Part shown: positions 38,365-46,845 of the stretch, one piece after another
How positions within the stretch are numbered: the first letter of the stretch is position 1
Layout of the letters: every line of letters begins with the position of its first letter
Assembly (NCBI RefSeq): GCF_017939615.1
Contig: NZ_JAGKSR010000001.1
Span: 2,604,001 to 2,668,000, forward strand
DNA from: Microbacterium sp. BLY
GTDB lineage: Bacteria; Actinomycetota; Actinomycetes; Actinomycetales; Microbacteriaceae
Reading direction: 5' to 3'
Length of the DNA: 64,000 nt
Translations under genes and position numbers: made by a program
The notes under the pieces: generated by a model
Seen by the model: only the letters and a program-made list of their open reading frames with translations
What the model was told of the DNA's origin: nothing
Databases searched by the model: none

Positions 38365-39702
38365 TCAGAGGAGCTCGAGGTTGTTCTTCAGCTCCAGGGG
38401 CGTGACCTGGCCGCGGTACGCCTCCCACTCCTTGCGCTTGTTGAGGAGCACGTAGTTGAACACCTGCTCGCCCAGCGTCTCGGCGACGAGCTCGGAGGCC
38501 TCCATGTACTCGAGAGCGTGATCCAGGCTCGCGGGCAGCGCCGAGTAGCCGAGCGCGCGGCGCTCCGCATCGCTCAGCGCCCAGACGTTGTCCTCGGCCT
38601 CCGGCGGAAGCTCGTAGCCCTCCTCGATGCCCTTGAGACCGGCTGCGAGCATGAGCGCGTAGGCCAGGTAGGGGTTCGCCGCCGAGTCGAGCGCGCGATA
38701 CTCCACGCGCGAGGACTGGCCCTTGTTCGGCTTGTACATCGGGACGCGGACCAGGGCGGACCGGTTGTTGTGGCCCCACGTGATGAAGCTGGGCGCCTCG
38801 TCGCCGCCCCAGAGCCGCTTGTACGAGTTGACGAACTGGTTCGTCACGGCGGAGATCTCGTTGGCGTGCCGGAGCAGGCCCGCGATGAAGTGGCGTCCGG
38901 TCTTGGAGAGCTGGTACTTCGCGCCCTCCTCGTAGAACGCGTTCTGATCGCCCTCGAACAGCGACATGTGCGTGTGCATGCCGCTGCCCGGCTGCCCGCT
39001 GAGCGGCTTCGGCATGAACGTGGCGTAGACGCCCTGCTCGATCGCGACCTCCTTGATGACCGTGCGGAAGGTCATCACGTTGTCCGCGGTGGTCAAGGCG
39101 TCCGCATAGCGGAGATCGATCTCGTTCTGGCCGGGACCACCCTCGTGGTGGCTGAACTCCACCGAGATGCCGAGGTCCTCCAGCATGCGGACGGAGCGCC
39201 GACGGAAGTCGTGTGCGGTGCCGCCGGGGACGTTGTCGAAGTAGCCGGCGGAGTCGACCGGCACGGGGCCCTCGGGACCGAACGACGACGACTTCAGCAG
39301 GTAGAACTCGATCTCCGGGTGCGTGTAGAACGTGAAGCCCGCATCCGCGGCCTTCGCCAGCGTGCGCTTCAGCACATGCCGCGGATCGGCCACCGCGGGC
39401 TGCCCGTCGGGCGTGGTGAGGTCGCAGAACATGCGAGCGGTCGGGTCGATCTCCCCGCGCCACGGCAGCGTCTGGAACGTCGTCGGATCGGGCTGGGCCA
39501 GCAGATCGGACTCATAGGTGCGGGTGAGGCCCTCGATGGCGGAGCCGTCGAACCCGATGCCCTCGGCGAACGCACCCTCGACCTCGGCCGGCGCGATGGC
39601 CACCGACTTGAGCGTGCCGATCACGTCGGTGAACCACAGTCGCACGAACTTGACGCCGCGCTCCTCGATCGTCCGGAGGACGAAGTCCCTCTGCTTGTCC
39701 AT
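38365..39702 (-). CDS. glnA2: Glutamine synthetase type I, GlnA2
   Basis: 445 aa GS of the GlnA2 subfamily (M. tuberculosis GlnA2 is about the same length). Seen are FVRLWFTDVIGTLKSVAI, FDGSAIEGL, FYTHPEIEFYLL, the ammonium/glutamate region [39 protein letters not shown] and SYKRLWGGDEAPSFITWGHNNRSALVRVP. The start ATG at 39702 lies 2 bases after the small upstream gene; longer open frame upstream is not homologous. Operon order: SPOR-like, glnA2, glnE. Confidence 0.94.
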   Translation of the reverse strand: MDKQRDFVLRTIEERGVKFVRLWFTDVIGTLKSVAIAPAEVEGAFAEGIGFDGSAIEGLTRTYESDLLAQPDPTTFQTLPWRGEIDPTARMFCDLTTPDGQPAVADPRHVLKRTLAKAADAGFTFYTHPEIEFYLLKSSSFGPEGPVPVDSAGYFDNVPGGTAHDFRRRSVRMLEDLGISVEFSHHEGGPGQNEIDLRYADALTTADNVMTFRTVIKEVAIEQGVYATFMPKPLSGQPGSGMHTHMSLFEGDQNAFYEEGAKYQLSKTGRHFIAGLLRHANEISAVTNQFVNSYKRLWGGDEAPSFITWGHNNRSALVRVPMYKPNKGQSSRVEYRALDSAANPYLAYALMLAAGLKGIEEGYELPPEAEDNVWALSDAERRALGYSALPASLDHALEYMEASELVAETLGEQVFNYVLLNKRKEWEAYRGQVTPLELKNNLELL

Positions 39703-39704
39703 GA

Positions 39705-39944
39705 CTACTCTGCGCCCTGGCCCTTCTCCGCACCGAAGCCGCTGGACGGCTTCGCGTCCCAGCCCTGCTCCGCCGCTTCCTCCTCGGCCCAGGCCCGCGA
39801 CCGCTCCTTGAGCACCTCGGGGGCGCGTCGCGCCTCGGCCTCGGTGTCGAAGGGCCCGATGCGGTCGATCGACGGCGACAGCATGCCGAACTCGACCTCG
39901 CCCGTGGCGGAGTTGTACCAGTACTTGTGATCGCCGTCGGTCAT
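39705..39944 (-). CDS. Small SPOR-domain-like protein
   Basis: 79 aa. MTDGDHKYWYNSATGEVEFG...DRIGPFDTEAEARRAPEVLKERSRAWAEEE resembles a SPOR-type fold (W-N-x-x-T-G-x-V, then G-P-F-x-T-x-x-E-A). Homologues precede glnA2 in actinobacteria. The role is not known. Start with GGAGCAGCC upstream. Confidence 0.75.
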   Translation of the reverse strand: MTDGDHKYWYNSATGEVEFGMLSPSIDRIGPFDTEAEARRAPEVLKERSRAWAEEEAAEQGWDAKPSSGFGAEKGQGAE

Positions 39945-39986
39945 GGCTGCTCCTTCTTCCCGCGAGCGGTTGGGGTGATGTCATCG

Positions 39987-40018
39987 ATCCTACTGGCGTG
40001 CACCGTGGTCGCTAAGCT
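39987..40018. promoter_or_regulatory. Divergent -10 boxes for the glnA2 operon and ppgK
   Basis: TAGGAT on the minus strand (complement of 39987-39992) is 43 bases before the SPOR-like start. TAAGCT on the plus strand at 40013-40018 ends 7 bases before the ppgK ATG, which is therefore probably leaderless. Confidence 0.55.
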
Positions 40019-40025
40019 ATCGGCC

Positions 40026-40772
40026 ATGGCAAAAGCGATCGGCGTCGACATCGGCGGCACGGGCATCAAAGCGGGAATCGTCGACCTCGAACACGGCACC
40101 ATGGCCTCGGATCGGGTGCGGGTGCCCACGCCCGCCGGCGCGTCGCCCGAAGACGTCCTCGTCGCGGTGCAGACGGTCCTCAAGACGCTCGACGTGCACG
40201 AGTCGACCCTGCCGCTCGGCGTGGCGTTCCCCGCGATCGTCAAGCGCGGCAAGACCCTCTCGGCGGCGAACGTGTCGAAGGAGTGGATCGACTTCGATGC
40301 CGAGCGGTTCTTCCGTGACGGGCTCGGCCGCAACATCGTCTTCGTGAACGACGCCGACGCCGCCGGCGTCGCGGAGGCCCGCCACGGCGCGGCCCGCGAC
40401 GTGCTCGGCTTCACGCTCCTCACAACCCTCGGCACCGGGATCGGTTCGGCCTTCATCTACGACGGCGTCCTCCTTCCCAACACCGAGCTCGGGCACCTGA
40501 ACTTCCGCGAGCACGAATCGGTGGAGACGTGGGCGGCGACGTCGGCCCGGGAACGCGAGGGCCTGAGCTGGGCCGAGTGGGCCGAGCGTCTCCAGGCGTT
40601 CTACTCCCACATCGAGTTCCTGTTCAGCCCCGACCTGTTCGTCGTCGGCGGCGGCGTGTCGAAGAACGCGGGCGACTTCCTGCCCCTGCTCGACCTGAAG
40701 ACGCCGATCGTCCCGGCGATCCACCGCAACAACTCGGGCATCATCGGGGCGGCCTCGCTCGCCGGCGACTGA
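40026..40772 (+). CDS. ppgK: Polyphosphate glucokinase (ROK family)
   Basis: 248 aa. It phosphorylates glucose using polyphosphate or ATP. ROK features: AIGVDIGGTGIKAGIVDL phosphate-binding motif, the glucose-contact segment FVNDADAAGVAEARHGAA with catalytic Asp, TLGTGIGSAFIYDG, and the NTELGHLNFREHESVETWAATSARE stretch characteristic of actinobacterial PPGK (without the usual ROK zinc cysteines). The stop codon is immediately followed by a REP-like element. Confidence 0.94.
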   Translation: MAKAIGVDIGGTGIKAGIVDLEHGTMASDRVRVPTPAGASPEDVLVAVQTVLKTLDVHESTLPLGVAFPAIVKRGKTLSAANVSKEWIDFDAERFFRDGLGRNIVFVNDADAAGVAEARHGAARDVLGFTLLTTLGTGIGSAFIYDGVLLPNTELGHLNFREHESVETWAATSAREREGLSWAEWAERLQAFYSHIEFLFSPDLFVVGGGVSKNAGDFLPLLDLKTPIVPAIHRNNSGIIGAASLAGD

Positions 40773-40848
40773 CCCTTCGACAGGCTCCCTTCGACAGGCT
40801 CAGGGACCCAGCGGGACGCTCAGGGCCCTTCGACAGGCTCAGGGACCC
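40773..40848. repeat. REP-like palindromic element, locus 2
   Basis: Three direct copies of the core CCCTTCGACAGGCTC begin at 40773, 40787 and 40826; the last two continue AGGGACCC. The array begins on the base after the ppgK stop and ends 3 bases before the rnpB terminator. Confidence 0.85.
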
Positions 40849-40851
40849 AAG

Positions 40852-40887
40852 GGAAGGCCCCGATGACGGGAATCATCGGGGCCTTCC
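40852..40887 (-). terminator. Terminator of rnpB
   Basis: Perfect 15-bp stem GGAAGGCCCCGATGA/TCATCGGGGCCTTCC with a 6-base loop, just beyond the 3' end of the RNase P RNA. Confidence 0.85.
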
Positions 40888-40896
40888 TCGTTCGAG

Positions 40897-41263
40897 GCGA
40901 ATGGGCCGACCTGTACGCCGGGTTCTGTTCCGGGGTTCTTCGCCCCTTCGACGGCCATCTCTCTCGGCGACACGTTGCCGTGCCGCTCCAGCGGTCTACC
41001 CGAGGACTCGGCGGGCCGCGTCATCATCCTCTGTCTGACCTTGCTCCGGGCGAGGTTTACCTGGCGGGCCGTGTCACCACGGCCCCCGGTGGTCTCTTAC
41101 ACCACCCTTTCACCCTTACCCCTCGCGGGGCGGTCTGCTCTCTGTGGCACTGTCTCGCGGATCACTCCGGGTGGGTGTTACCCACCGCCCTGCCCTGTGG
41201 AGCCCGGACGTTCCTCGGTGCGGTTGCCCGCCACGCGACCGTCCAGTCGACCCATTCGCCCCT
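40897..41263 (-). ncRNA. rnpB: RNase P RNA, bacterial class A
   Basis: About 367 nt; catalytic RNA that matures the 5' ends of tRNAs. The 5' strand GGGCGAATGGGTCGACTGG and 3' strand GGTCGGCCCATTCGCC form the closing P1 helix. Conserved core segments are present: GAGGAACGTCCGGGCTCC (P3/P4 region), AGGGTGAAAGGGTGGTGTAAGAG-type stretch, GGTAAACCTCGCC, and the 3' part with AGACCGC and ACAGAACCCGGCGTACAG. A TAGACT -10 box (complement of 41266-41271) lies right at its 5' end. Ends are approximate by a few bases. ORFs over this region are spurious. Confidence 0.96.
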
Positions 41264-41278
41264 CCAGTCTACGGGGCC

Positions 41279-42979
41279 TCACTTCTCCGCGGAGTCCGCG
41301 ATGCGCAGGTCGAGGGGCACGTCGATCGGGAAGGTGCCGAACAAGCGGGTGGTGGCCACGGCGGCGGCATCGCGGACGGCGTCGGCGGCGGCCTCCGCAT
41401 GCTCCTGCGGTGTATGCAGGATGACCTCGTCGTGCAGGAAGAACGCCAGGTGCGGCTCCCGCGCGAACGGCCCCGAGGCCTCCGCCGCGCCGAACACCTC
41501 GGGGAGCTGCGCCAGGCGGTGGCGGATCTCCGCGAGCCAGATCAGCGACCACTCCGCGGCCGTCCCCTGGACGACGAAGTTCCGCGTGAAGCGCCCCCAT
41601 TCCCGTGCACGACGCCGCGCGAGCGCGACCACCGCAGGGTCGGCGTCGGCTCCCGTCGCGTCGGCCTGCAGCCGCATCCACTCCGTGGACGGACGCGGCG
41701 ACGAGCGTCCCAGCCAGGTCGAGACGATGCCGCCGTCCTCGCCCACCCGTGCCGCATCGTCGACGAGCGCCATCGCCCGCGGGTAGACCTTCCGCAGGCG
41801 GGGAACGAGTCGTCCGCTGTCGCCGCTGGTGGCGCCGTACATCGCGCCGAGCACCGCGTACTTCGCCTCCTCGCGCGTCGCCACGGCCCCCGACGCCACG
41901 ACGCCGGCATACAGATCGCCGCCGCGCGCCGCGGCCGCCATCGCCTCGTCGGCCGCCATGGCCGCGAGCATCCGCGGCTCGAGCTGAGCGACATCCGCGA
42001 CGACCAGCGCCCAGCCGGGATCGGCGCGCACCGCGGGTCGCAGGTTCCGAGGCAGCTGCAGGGCACCGCCGCCCGCCGAGGCCCACCGACCGGTCACCAC
42101 ACCGCCGGGGATGTAGACCGGACGGAAGCGCCCGTCGTGCACCCACTCCGACAACCACGTCCAGCCGTTCGCGCTGAGCAACCGGGAGAGCTTCTTGTAG
42201 GCGAGGAGCGGCTCGATCACCGGATGCTCATGCGCGGAGAGCTCCCACTTGCTCGTCGACTCCACCGACACGCCCACGCGGTGCAGCGCACGCAGCAGCT
42301 TCGGCTGGCTGTCCAGGTGCAGCGTGGGGTCGTCGAGCAGGGCCCGCACCTCGTCGCCGCGCTCCACCATCCGTCGGGGCAGCCCGCCCGAGGCGGGACG
42401 AGCCCCCAAGGTCTCGGTGAGGATCGCGTCGTGCACCCCGGCGTCCCACGGGAGCCCCGCGACGCGCATCTCCTCGGCGATCAGCCCGCCGGCCGACTCT
42501 GCGGCGCACAGCAGCGTCAGACGTCCGTCGGCCGCCTCCGCCATCACGGTCCGCTGCGCGCGGTACTGCTCGAGTGCCGCGATGACCGCGTCCTCACCGG
42601 ACTCCTCGTCGAGGACGTCGAACAGGGAGGGGGTGGTGTCGACCGGGTCGCGGCGCTCCCAGGCGGCGGCAGGGGCCAGCGGCGTGGACACCATGGCCGT
42701 GTCGCGGAGGATCGCATGACAGAGGACGAGGTCGTGGCTGCGCCCGATCCGGACGCCCTCGCTGAGCAGCAGAGCGTAGATCTCGGCCGCGCTGCGGATG
42801 ATCCACCGCGGGGCGTCGGCGGCTTCGACCGCGGCCACCCATCCAGCGAGTTCCGCCGCGGGCAGGAGCGTACGCTGCTGCTCCCCGTCGTGTTCGTCGA
42901 GCTCGATCGCGGCGTACTCCCCCGCACCGAGGCCGACCAGCGCGAGGCGTCGCTCCGGGCCCGACGCCGGCGCCGTCAC
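41279..42979 (-). CDS. Family A DNA polymerase (bifunctional 3'-5' exonuclease/polymerase annotation)
   Basis: 566 aa, without a 5'-nuclease domain. The polymerase domain is intact: GRWASAGGGALQLPRNLR, motif A DVAQLEPRML (Asp329), O helix TREEAKYAVLGAMYG (Arg369, Lys373, Tyr381) and motif C FFLHDEVILH. The N-terminal region has the size of a 3'-5' exonuclease domain, but its DxE and later acidic metal ligands are not evident, so proofreading is probably lost. Homologues occur beside the zinc-ribbon gene in actinobacteria, in addition to normal PolA. Start GTG at 42979 follows the neighbouring stop by 22 bp. Confidence 0.85.
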   Translation of the reverse strand: MTAPASGPERRLALVGLGAGEYAAIELDEHDGEQQRTLLPAAELAGWVAAVEAADAPRWIIRSAAEIYALLLSEGVRIGRSHDLVLCHAILRDTAMVSTPLAPAAAWERRDPVDTTPSLFDVLDEESGEDAVIAALEQYRAQRTVMAEAADGRLTLLCAAESAGGLIAEEMRVAGLPWDAGVHDAILTETLGARPASGGLPRRMVERGDEVRALLDDPTLHLDSQPKLLRALHRVGVSVESTSKWELSAHEHPVIEPLLAYKKLSRLLSANGWTWLSEWVHDGRFRPVYIPGGVVTGRWASAGGGALQLPRNLRPAVRADPGWALVVADVAQLEPRMLAAMAADEAMAAAARGGDLYAGVVASGAVATREEAKYAVLGAMYGATSGDSGRLVPRLRKVYPRAMALVDDAARVGEDGGIVSTWLGRSSPRPSTEWMRLQADATGADADPAVVALARRRAREWGRFTRNFVVQGTAAEWSLIWLAEIRHRLAQLPEVFGAAEASGPFAREPHLAFFLHDEVILHTPQEHAEAAADAVRDAAAVATTRLFGTFPIDVPLDLRIADSAEK

Positions 42980-43001
42980 GGGCGGTGCAGGCCGGATGCG
43001 C

Positions 43002-43739
43002 TCACGAAGAGAGTCCCGACTCCTCGGTGCGCACGAGGATGCAGCCGCACTCGGGGCACGAGACGACCTCGTCCTCGGGCGCACGTCGGATCTCGTTGAG
43101 ATCGGTGCCGGGGAGCATCATGCGGCAGCCTTCACAGGTCCCGCGGGTGAGGAGCGCGGCTCCGGCGCTGTTCGCGGCGCGGCGATCGTACTCCGCGAGA
43201 AGAGCCGCGGGAACGGTGGCGGCGACCGCCTCCCGGTCGCGGGCCAGCTGCGCGCCGAGCTCGGTCGCCGCAGCGACGTCGGCCTTGCCCTGCGCGGTGA
43301 GGGCACTCCCCTCTGCGGTCGTCGCATCCAGCAGCGCCTGCTGCGCGGCGACGGCGGCGTCGGCCTCCTCGACGCGCCCCATGACGTCGAGCTCCGCGTC
43401 CTCGAGGTCGCTCAGGCGCTTGGCGAGGCTGGCGAGCTCGTGCTCCAGGGCCTGCGCCTCCTTGGGGTTGGTGGCCGCCGCGAGGCGCTGGGCGTCACGA
43501 TCGCGGCGCTGTTCGGCCAGCGCGACATCGGATTCCAGCCGCGAGAGCTCGGTGCGGGCGTCGTCCCTGGCGCCGGTGAGGACCGTGAGCTCACGCAGCT
43601 GCTCCTGACGGATGGCGACGAGCTCGGTGATCCGGCTCGCCTGGCTCGGCTGTGCGCGGGCCCGCTCCGCCTGCGCGAAGCGCCGGTCGAGGTCCGCGAT
43701 GTCGAGCAGGGTGCGCTGGTTCTCCGGGGTGGCGTTCAC
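43002..43739 (-). CDS. Coiled-coil zinc-ribbon protein (C4-type, CT398-like)
   Basis: 245 aa. Residues about 10-180 form a long helical hairpin coiled coil rich in Leu, Ala, Arg and Glu. A C4 zinc ribbon follows: GTCEGCRMML and VVSCPECGCILVR. This matches the PF02591 family. Function is unproven; related proteins link to secretion or envelope structures in other phyla. The GTG start at 43739 gives (M)NATPENQRTLLDIADLD, the usual N-terminus. Confidence 0.85.
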   Translation of the reverse strand: MNATPENQRTLLDIADLDRRFAQAERARAQPSQASRITELVAIRQEQLRELTVLTGARDDARTELSRLESDVALAEQRRDRDAQRLAAATNPKEAQALEHELASLAKRLSDLEDAELDVMGRVEEADAAVAAQQALLDATTAEGSALTAQGKADVAAATELGAQLARDREAVAATVPAALLAEYDRRAANSAGAALLTRGTCEGCRMMLPGTDLNEIRRAPEDEVVSCPECGCILVRTEESGLSS

Positions 43740-43776
43740 GCCTTCAAATCTAGTCGCTGCCGGCTCGCCTCCCGCA

Positions 43777-44160
43777 TCATCGGATCTCGCCATCGAGGTA
43801 GAACCACGTCCGGTCCTCGCGAACGAAGCGGCTGCGCTCGTGGAGGGAGCCGCGCGCGTCGCCCTGCCGCCAGAAGGCCTCGAACTCGACGACACCCTCC
43901 GAGTCGAAGGGTCCGCCGGCCACGCGGTCCAGGATCACCAGCCGCCGCCACTCCAGGTCGTCCTCGAAGGTGACCGTCTCCGGTCGCGTCTCCGGGTGCC
44001 AGGTGCGGAGCAGATGCGCCCCGTCCTCGCGAGCGAACGCCGTGTACCGGGAGCGCATCAGCCGCTCGGCGGTCGGCGCCGGAGCCCCGTCGAGGAGCGG
44101 GCCGCAGCACGCGGCGAACGTGTCGCCCGAGGCGCAGGGACAGCGGACGGGCTGCGTCAT
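43777..44160 (-). CDS. YchJ family protein (UPF0225)
   Basis: 127 aa. The N-terminal SEC-C-type zinc motif CPCASGDTFAACCGP is followed by the family segment AERLMRSRYTAFAREDGAHLLRTWHPETRP and the end F-x-R-E-x-x-x-W-F-Y-L-D-G. The fold is a SEC-C knuckle plus an NTF2-like domain; function unknown. The ATG at 44160 starts exactly at the conserved N-terminus. Confidence 0.9.
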   Translation of the reverse strand: MTQPVRCPCASGDTFAACCGPLLDGAPAPTAERLMRSRYTAFAREDGAHLLRTWHPETRPETVTFEDDLEWRRLVILDRVAGGPFDSEGVVEFEAFWRQGDARGSLHERSRFVREDRTWFYLDGEIR

Positions 44161-44260
44161 GAGAGCGCGACGATCGAGTTCATGCCTGTCAGCTTCCCGC
44201 GGTCGACGGCTCTGCGCCAACTCGCCCTACGCTGGAGGCACGCCGACGCCAGGAGCACCG

Positions 44261-45100
44261 ATGACCACTGTCCCCACTTTCCGCGCCCACAACGGCTTCG
44301 CCCTGCCGGCTCTCGGACTCGGCACGTATCGGCTGAACGGCGACGCCGGAGCGGATGCCGTCGCCCAGGCGCTCCGTGCGGGATACCGACTCGTCGATTC
44401 GGCCTTCAACTACGAGAACGAGGGATCCGTCGGGCGCGGCGTCGCTGCCTCCGGCGTCCCCCGCTCCGAGGTCATCGTGACGACGAAGCTCCCCGGGCGG
44501 CACCATGCCCGCGCGACGGCGACCGCCAGCATCGAGGAGAGCCGCTCCCGCCTCGGCCTCGACGCGACCGACCTGCACCTCATCCACTGGCCGAACCCGA
44601 GCCAGGACGAATACGTCGAGGCCTGGGAGGCTCTCGTCGACGCCCAGTCGCGCGGCGTCGTCCGCCAGATCGGCGTCTCGAACTTCCTCCCCGAGCATCT
44701 CGTGCGCATCGAACGGGAGACCGGGGTCCGGCCGGTCGTGAACCAGATCGAGGTGCACCCGTACTTCCCGCAGGAGGAGCAGCTCGCCTCCCACCGAGAG
44801 CGCGGCATCCTCACCGAAGCGTGGAGCCCGCTGGGGCGGGCGGAGGCCGTCCTCGACGAGCCGGTTGTCCGCGAGGTCGCCGCCGCACACGGGATCACTC
44901 CCGCTCAGGCCGTCCTCGCCTGGCATGTGGCACGGGGAACCGTCGCGATCCCGAAGGCGTCGTCCGCCGAGCACCAGGCCGCGAACCTCGCCGCCGCCGC
45001 CGTGACCCTCGACGACGCGGAGGTCGCCGCGATCACGGGACTCGGACGCGCGGACGGGCGTCTGTTCGACGGCGATCCCGCCGTGCACGAGGAGTCCTGA
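44261..45100 (+). CDS. Aldo/keto reductase
   Basis: 279 aa NADPH-dependent AKR of the 2,5-diketo-gluconate-reductase-like group. Catalytic tetrad residues are present: Asp and Tyr in LVDSAFNYENE, Lys in VTTKLPG, His in LHLIHWPNP. The signatures GVVRQIGVSNF and the cofactor motif IPKASSAEHQAANLA are also seen. AGGAG lies 6-10 bases before the ATG. Natural substrate unknown. Confidence 0.93.
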   Translation: MTTVPTFRAHNGFALPALGLGTYRLNGDAGADAVAQALRAGYRLVDSAFNYENEGSVGRGVAASGVPRSEVIVTTKLPGRHHARATATASIEESRSRLGLDATDLHLIHWPNPSQDEYVEAWEALVDAQSRGVVRQIGVSNFLPEHLVRIERETGVRPVVNQIEVHPYFPQEEQLASHRERGILTEAWSPLGRAEAVLDEPVVREVAAAHGITPAQAVLAWHVARGTVAIPKASSAEHQAANLAAAAVTLDDAEVAAITGLGRADGRLFDGDPAVHEES

Positions 45101-45110
45101 GCGCGAGGGC

Positions 45111-45947
45111 TCAGACGCTCTGCGTGCCGAGCACGCGCAGGAACTCGAGCTTCCCGGCGGCCGCGCTCCCGGGCTGCGCCGTGAGGACGATGAGCGCCTG
45201 CGACTCGTCCTCGGTGAACAGTGCCTGGCAGTCCACCTCGATCTCGCCGAGTTCCGGATGCACGATCACCTTGTGCTGCTCGAAGCGACGGGCGACCTCG
45301 TGGGCCGCCCACAGCTCCACGAACTCCGCGCTGCGGTCGGAGAGGTCGGCGACGATCTCCCCCGCCCGTGACCGCGCGCCCATGGTGCCGTACGCGGCGC
45401 GCAACGCCGCCACCAGCGCCCGTGACTGTCGAGGGTGATCGGCCTCCCGGTATCGCCGCCGTTCCTCCTCCGGTCGCGCAAACCAGCGATAGATGCCGCT
45501 CCGGTCGAGCCCGGTCAGACCGCTCGCGTCGCCGATCAGCGCCCGCGAGGCGTCGTTCTGCACCAGCACCTCGTCGAGTGCCGAGACCACGAACGCCGGG
45601 GTGTCGTGCAGCCGGTCGAGCACCCGGAGGATGCCGGGACGGACGTAGTCGGTGATCACCGCGCGATCGGGAGCGCTGAGCCCGCTGAGCCGGTAGAGGT
45701 AGTCGCGCTCGTCCGAGGACAGCCGCAGCGCGCGGGCGAGAGCGGCGAGGATCTGGGCGCTCGGCTGCGGCCCACGGCGCTGCTCAAGACGCGTGTAGTA
45801 GTCCGTCGACATGGTCGCCAGCTGCGCGACCTCCTCCCGGCGCAGCCCGGCCGTCCGCCGACGCGGCCCCTCCGGCAGGCCCACATCGGCGGGACGGAGC
45901 GCCTCCCGACGGCGCAGGAGGAAGTCGGCCAGGGCATCGCGATCCAT
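45111..45947 (-). CDS. XRE-type regulator with MmyB-like ligand domain
   Basis: 278 aa. The N-terminal HTH (about 1-80) contains LRREEVAQLATMSTDYYTRLEQRRGPQPSAQILAALARAL. The C-terminal MmyB-like PAS-type domain (about 105-270) contains PAFVVSALDEVLVQNDASRALIGD, NLxRW-like IYRWFARPEEERRRY and VVH-type PELGEIEVDCQALF. Such regulators are often divergent from an SDR gene that they control, which is the arrangement here. Confidence 0.9.
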   Translation of the reverse strand: MDRDALADFLLRRREALRPADVGLPEGPRRRTAGLRREEVAQLATMSTDYYTRLEQRRGPQPSAQILAALARALRLSSDERDYLYRLSGLSAPDRAVITDYVRPGILRVLDRLHDTPAFVVSALDEVLVQNDASRALIGDASGLTGLDRSGIYRWFARPEEERRRYREADHPRQSRALVAALRAAYGTMGARSRAGEIVADLSDRSAEFVELWAAHEVARRFEQHKVIVHPELGEIEVDCQALFTEDESQALIVLTAQPGSAAAGKLEFLRVLGTQSV

Positions 45948-46047
45948 CCGTGCAGTATCCCCCGGACACGGGACCGGATCCAGGGACCGCCGATCCCCCG
46001 ATCAGCCGTCTCTGGAACGGCGCGGACGCGGCGCCGAGGCTGGGGCC

Positions 46048-46812
46048 ATGGACATCACCGGAAACACCGTCTTCATCCCCGGCGCGACGAGCGGGATCGG
46101 TTTGGCGCTGGCCCTCCGACTGCAGGAGCGCGGCAACACCGTGATCGTCGGCGGACGTCGCGAGGACCGACTGGCCGCGATCGCTGCCGCGCATCCCGAG
46201 CTCCACACCGTCCGCATCGACACCACTGATTCGACCAGCATCAGCGAGGCCACGGGCGCGGTCCTCGCCGCGCATCCGACGCTGAACGTGCTGATCACGA
46301 TGGCGGGCATCATGCGCACGGAGGACTGGACGACGCCCGCGGGATTCCTCGCGACCGCCGAGGTGACCGTCACCACGAACATCCTCGGCCCGATCCGCCT
46401 CATCGCCGCCGTCATCGAGCACCTGCGTGCCCAGCCCGCGGCGACCATCATGACCGTCTCCTCCGGTCTCGCCTTCGCGCCCCTGAAGGTCACCCCCACC
46501 TACAACGCGAGCAAGGCGGCGATCCACATGCTCAGCGAGTCGCTGCGGTTGCAGCTCGCCGGTACGACCGTCGCGGTGCAGGAGCTCGAGCCGCCCGCCG
46601 TGCGCACGGATCTCATGCCCGGGCATGCGGAGAACGAGGCCGCTCTGCCCCTGGACGCCTTCGTCGACGAGGTCATGACCCTCCTCGAGACCCAGCCCGA
46701 CGCGACCGAGATCCAGGTCGAGCGGGTGAAGTTCCTCCGCTACGGCGAGGCGCGAGGCGACTATGACGACGTCGTCGCGACCCTCAACCGCACGGACCCG
46801 CACGGACGGTGA
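46048..46812 (+). CDS. Short-chain dehydrogenase/reductase (DltE-like)
   Basis: 254 aa SDR with NAD(P)-binding GATSGIGLALAL, the second-strand VGGRREDRL (Arg residues favour NADPH), NxxG-type MAGIM, catalytic Ser in MTVSSGLAF and YNASKAA (Tyr-x-x-x-Lys). The C-terminal part resembles DltE-like oxidoreductases. It is divergent from the MmyB-like regulator and is its probable target. The intergenic region has an imperfect inverted repeat (TCCAGGGAC 45979-45987 with GTCTCTGGA 46008-46016, one mismatch). Confidence 0.9.
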   Translation: MDITGNTVFIPGATSGIGLALALRLQERGNTVIVGGRREDRLAAIAAAHPELHTVRIDTTDSTSISEATGAVLAAHPTLNVLITMAGIMRTEDWTTPAGFLATAEVTVTTNILGPIRLIAAVIEHLRAQPAATIMTVSSGLAFAPLKVTPTYNASKAAIHMLSESLRLQLAGTTVAVQELEPPAVRTDLMPGHAENEAALPLDAFVDEVMTLLETQPDATEIQVERVKFLRYGEARGDYDDVVATLNRTDPHGR

Positions 46813-46816
46813 ACCC

Positions 46817-46842
46817 CGGTGGGGCGGAGCGCCGCCCCACCG
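46817..46842. terminator. Bidirectional terminator between SDR and ldh
   Basis: Perfect 11-bp stem CGGTGGGGCGG/CCGCCCCACCG with an AGCG loop, between convergent genes. Confidence 0.8.
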
Positions 46843-46845
46843 CCG

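Noticed and set aside
34539..38405. Very long plus-strand open frame opposite the lipid kinase and glnE
   Set aside because: Crosses gene borders, low-complexity composition, and glnE explains the DNA fully.
40863..43099. Plus-strand open frames over the RNase P RNA and polymerase gene
   Set aside because: The DNA encodes rnpB and the polymerase on the minus strand; the frames lack recognisable domains.
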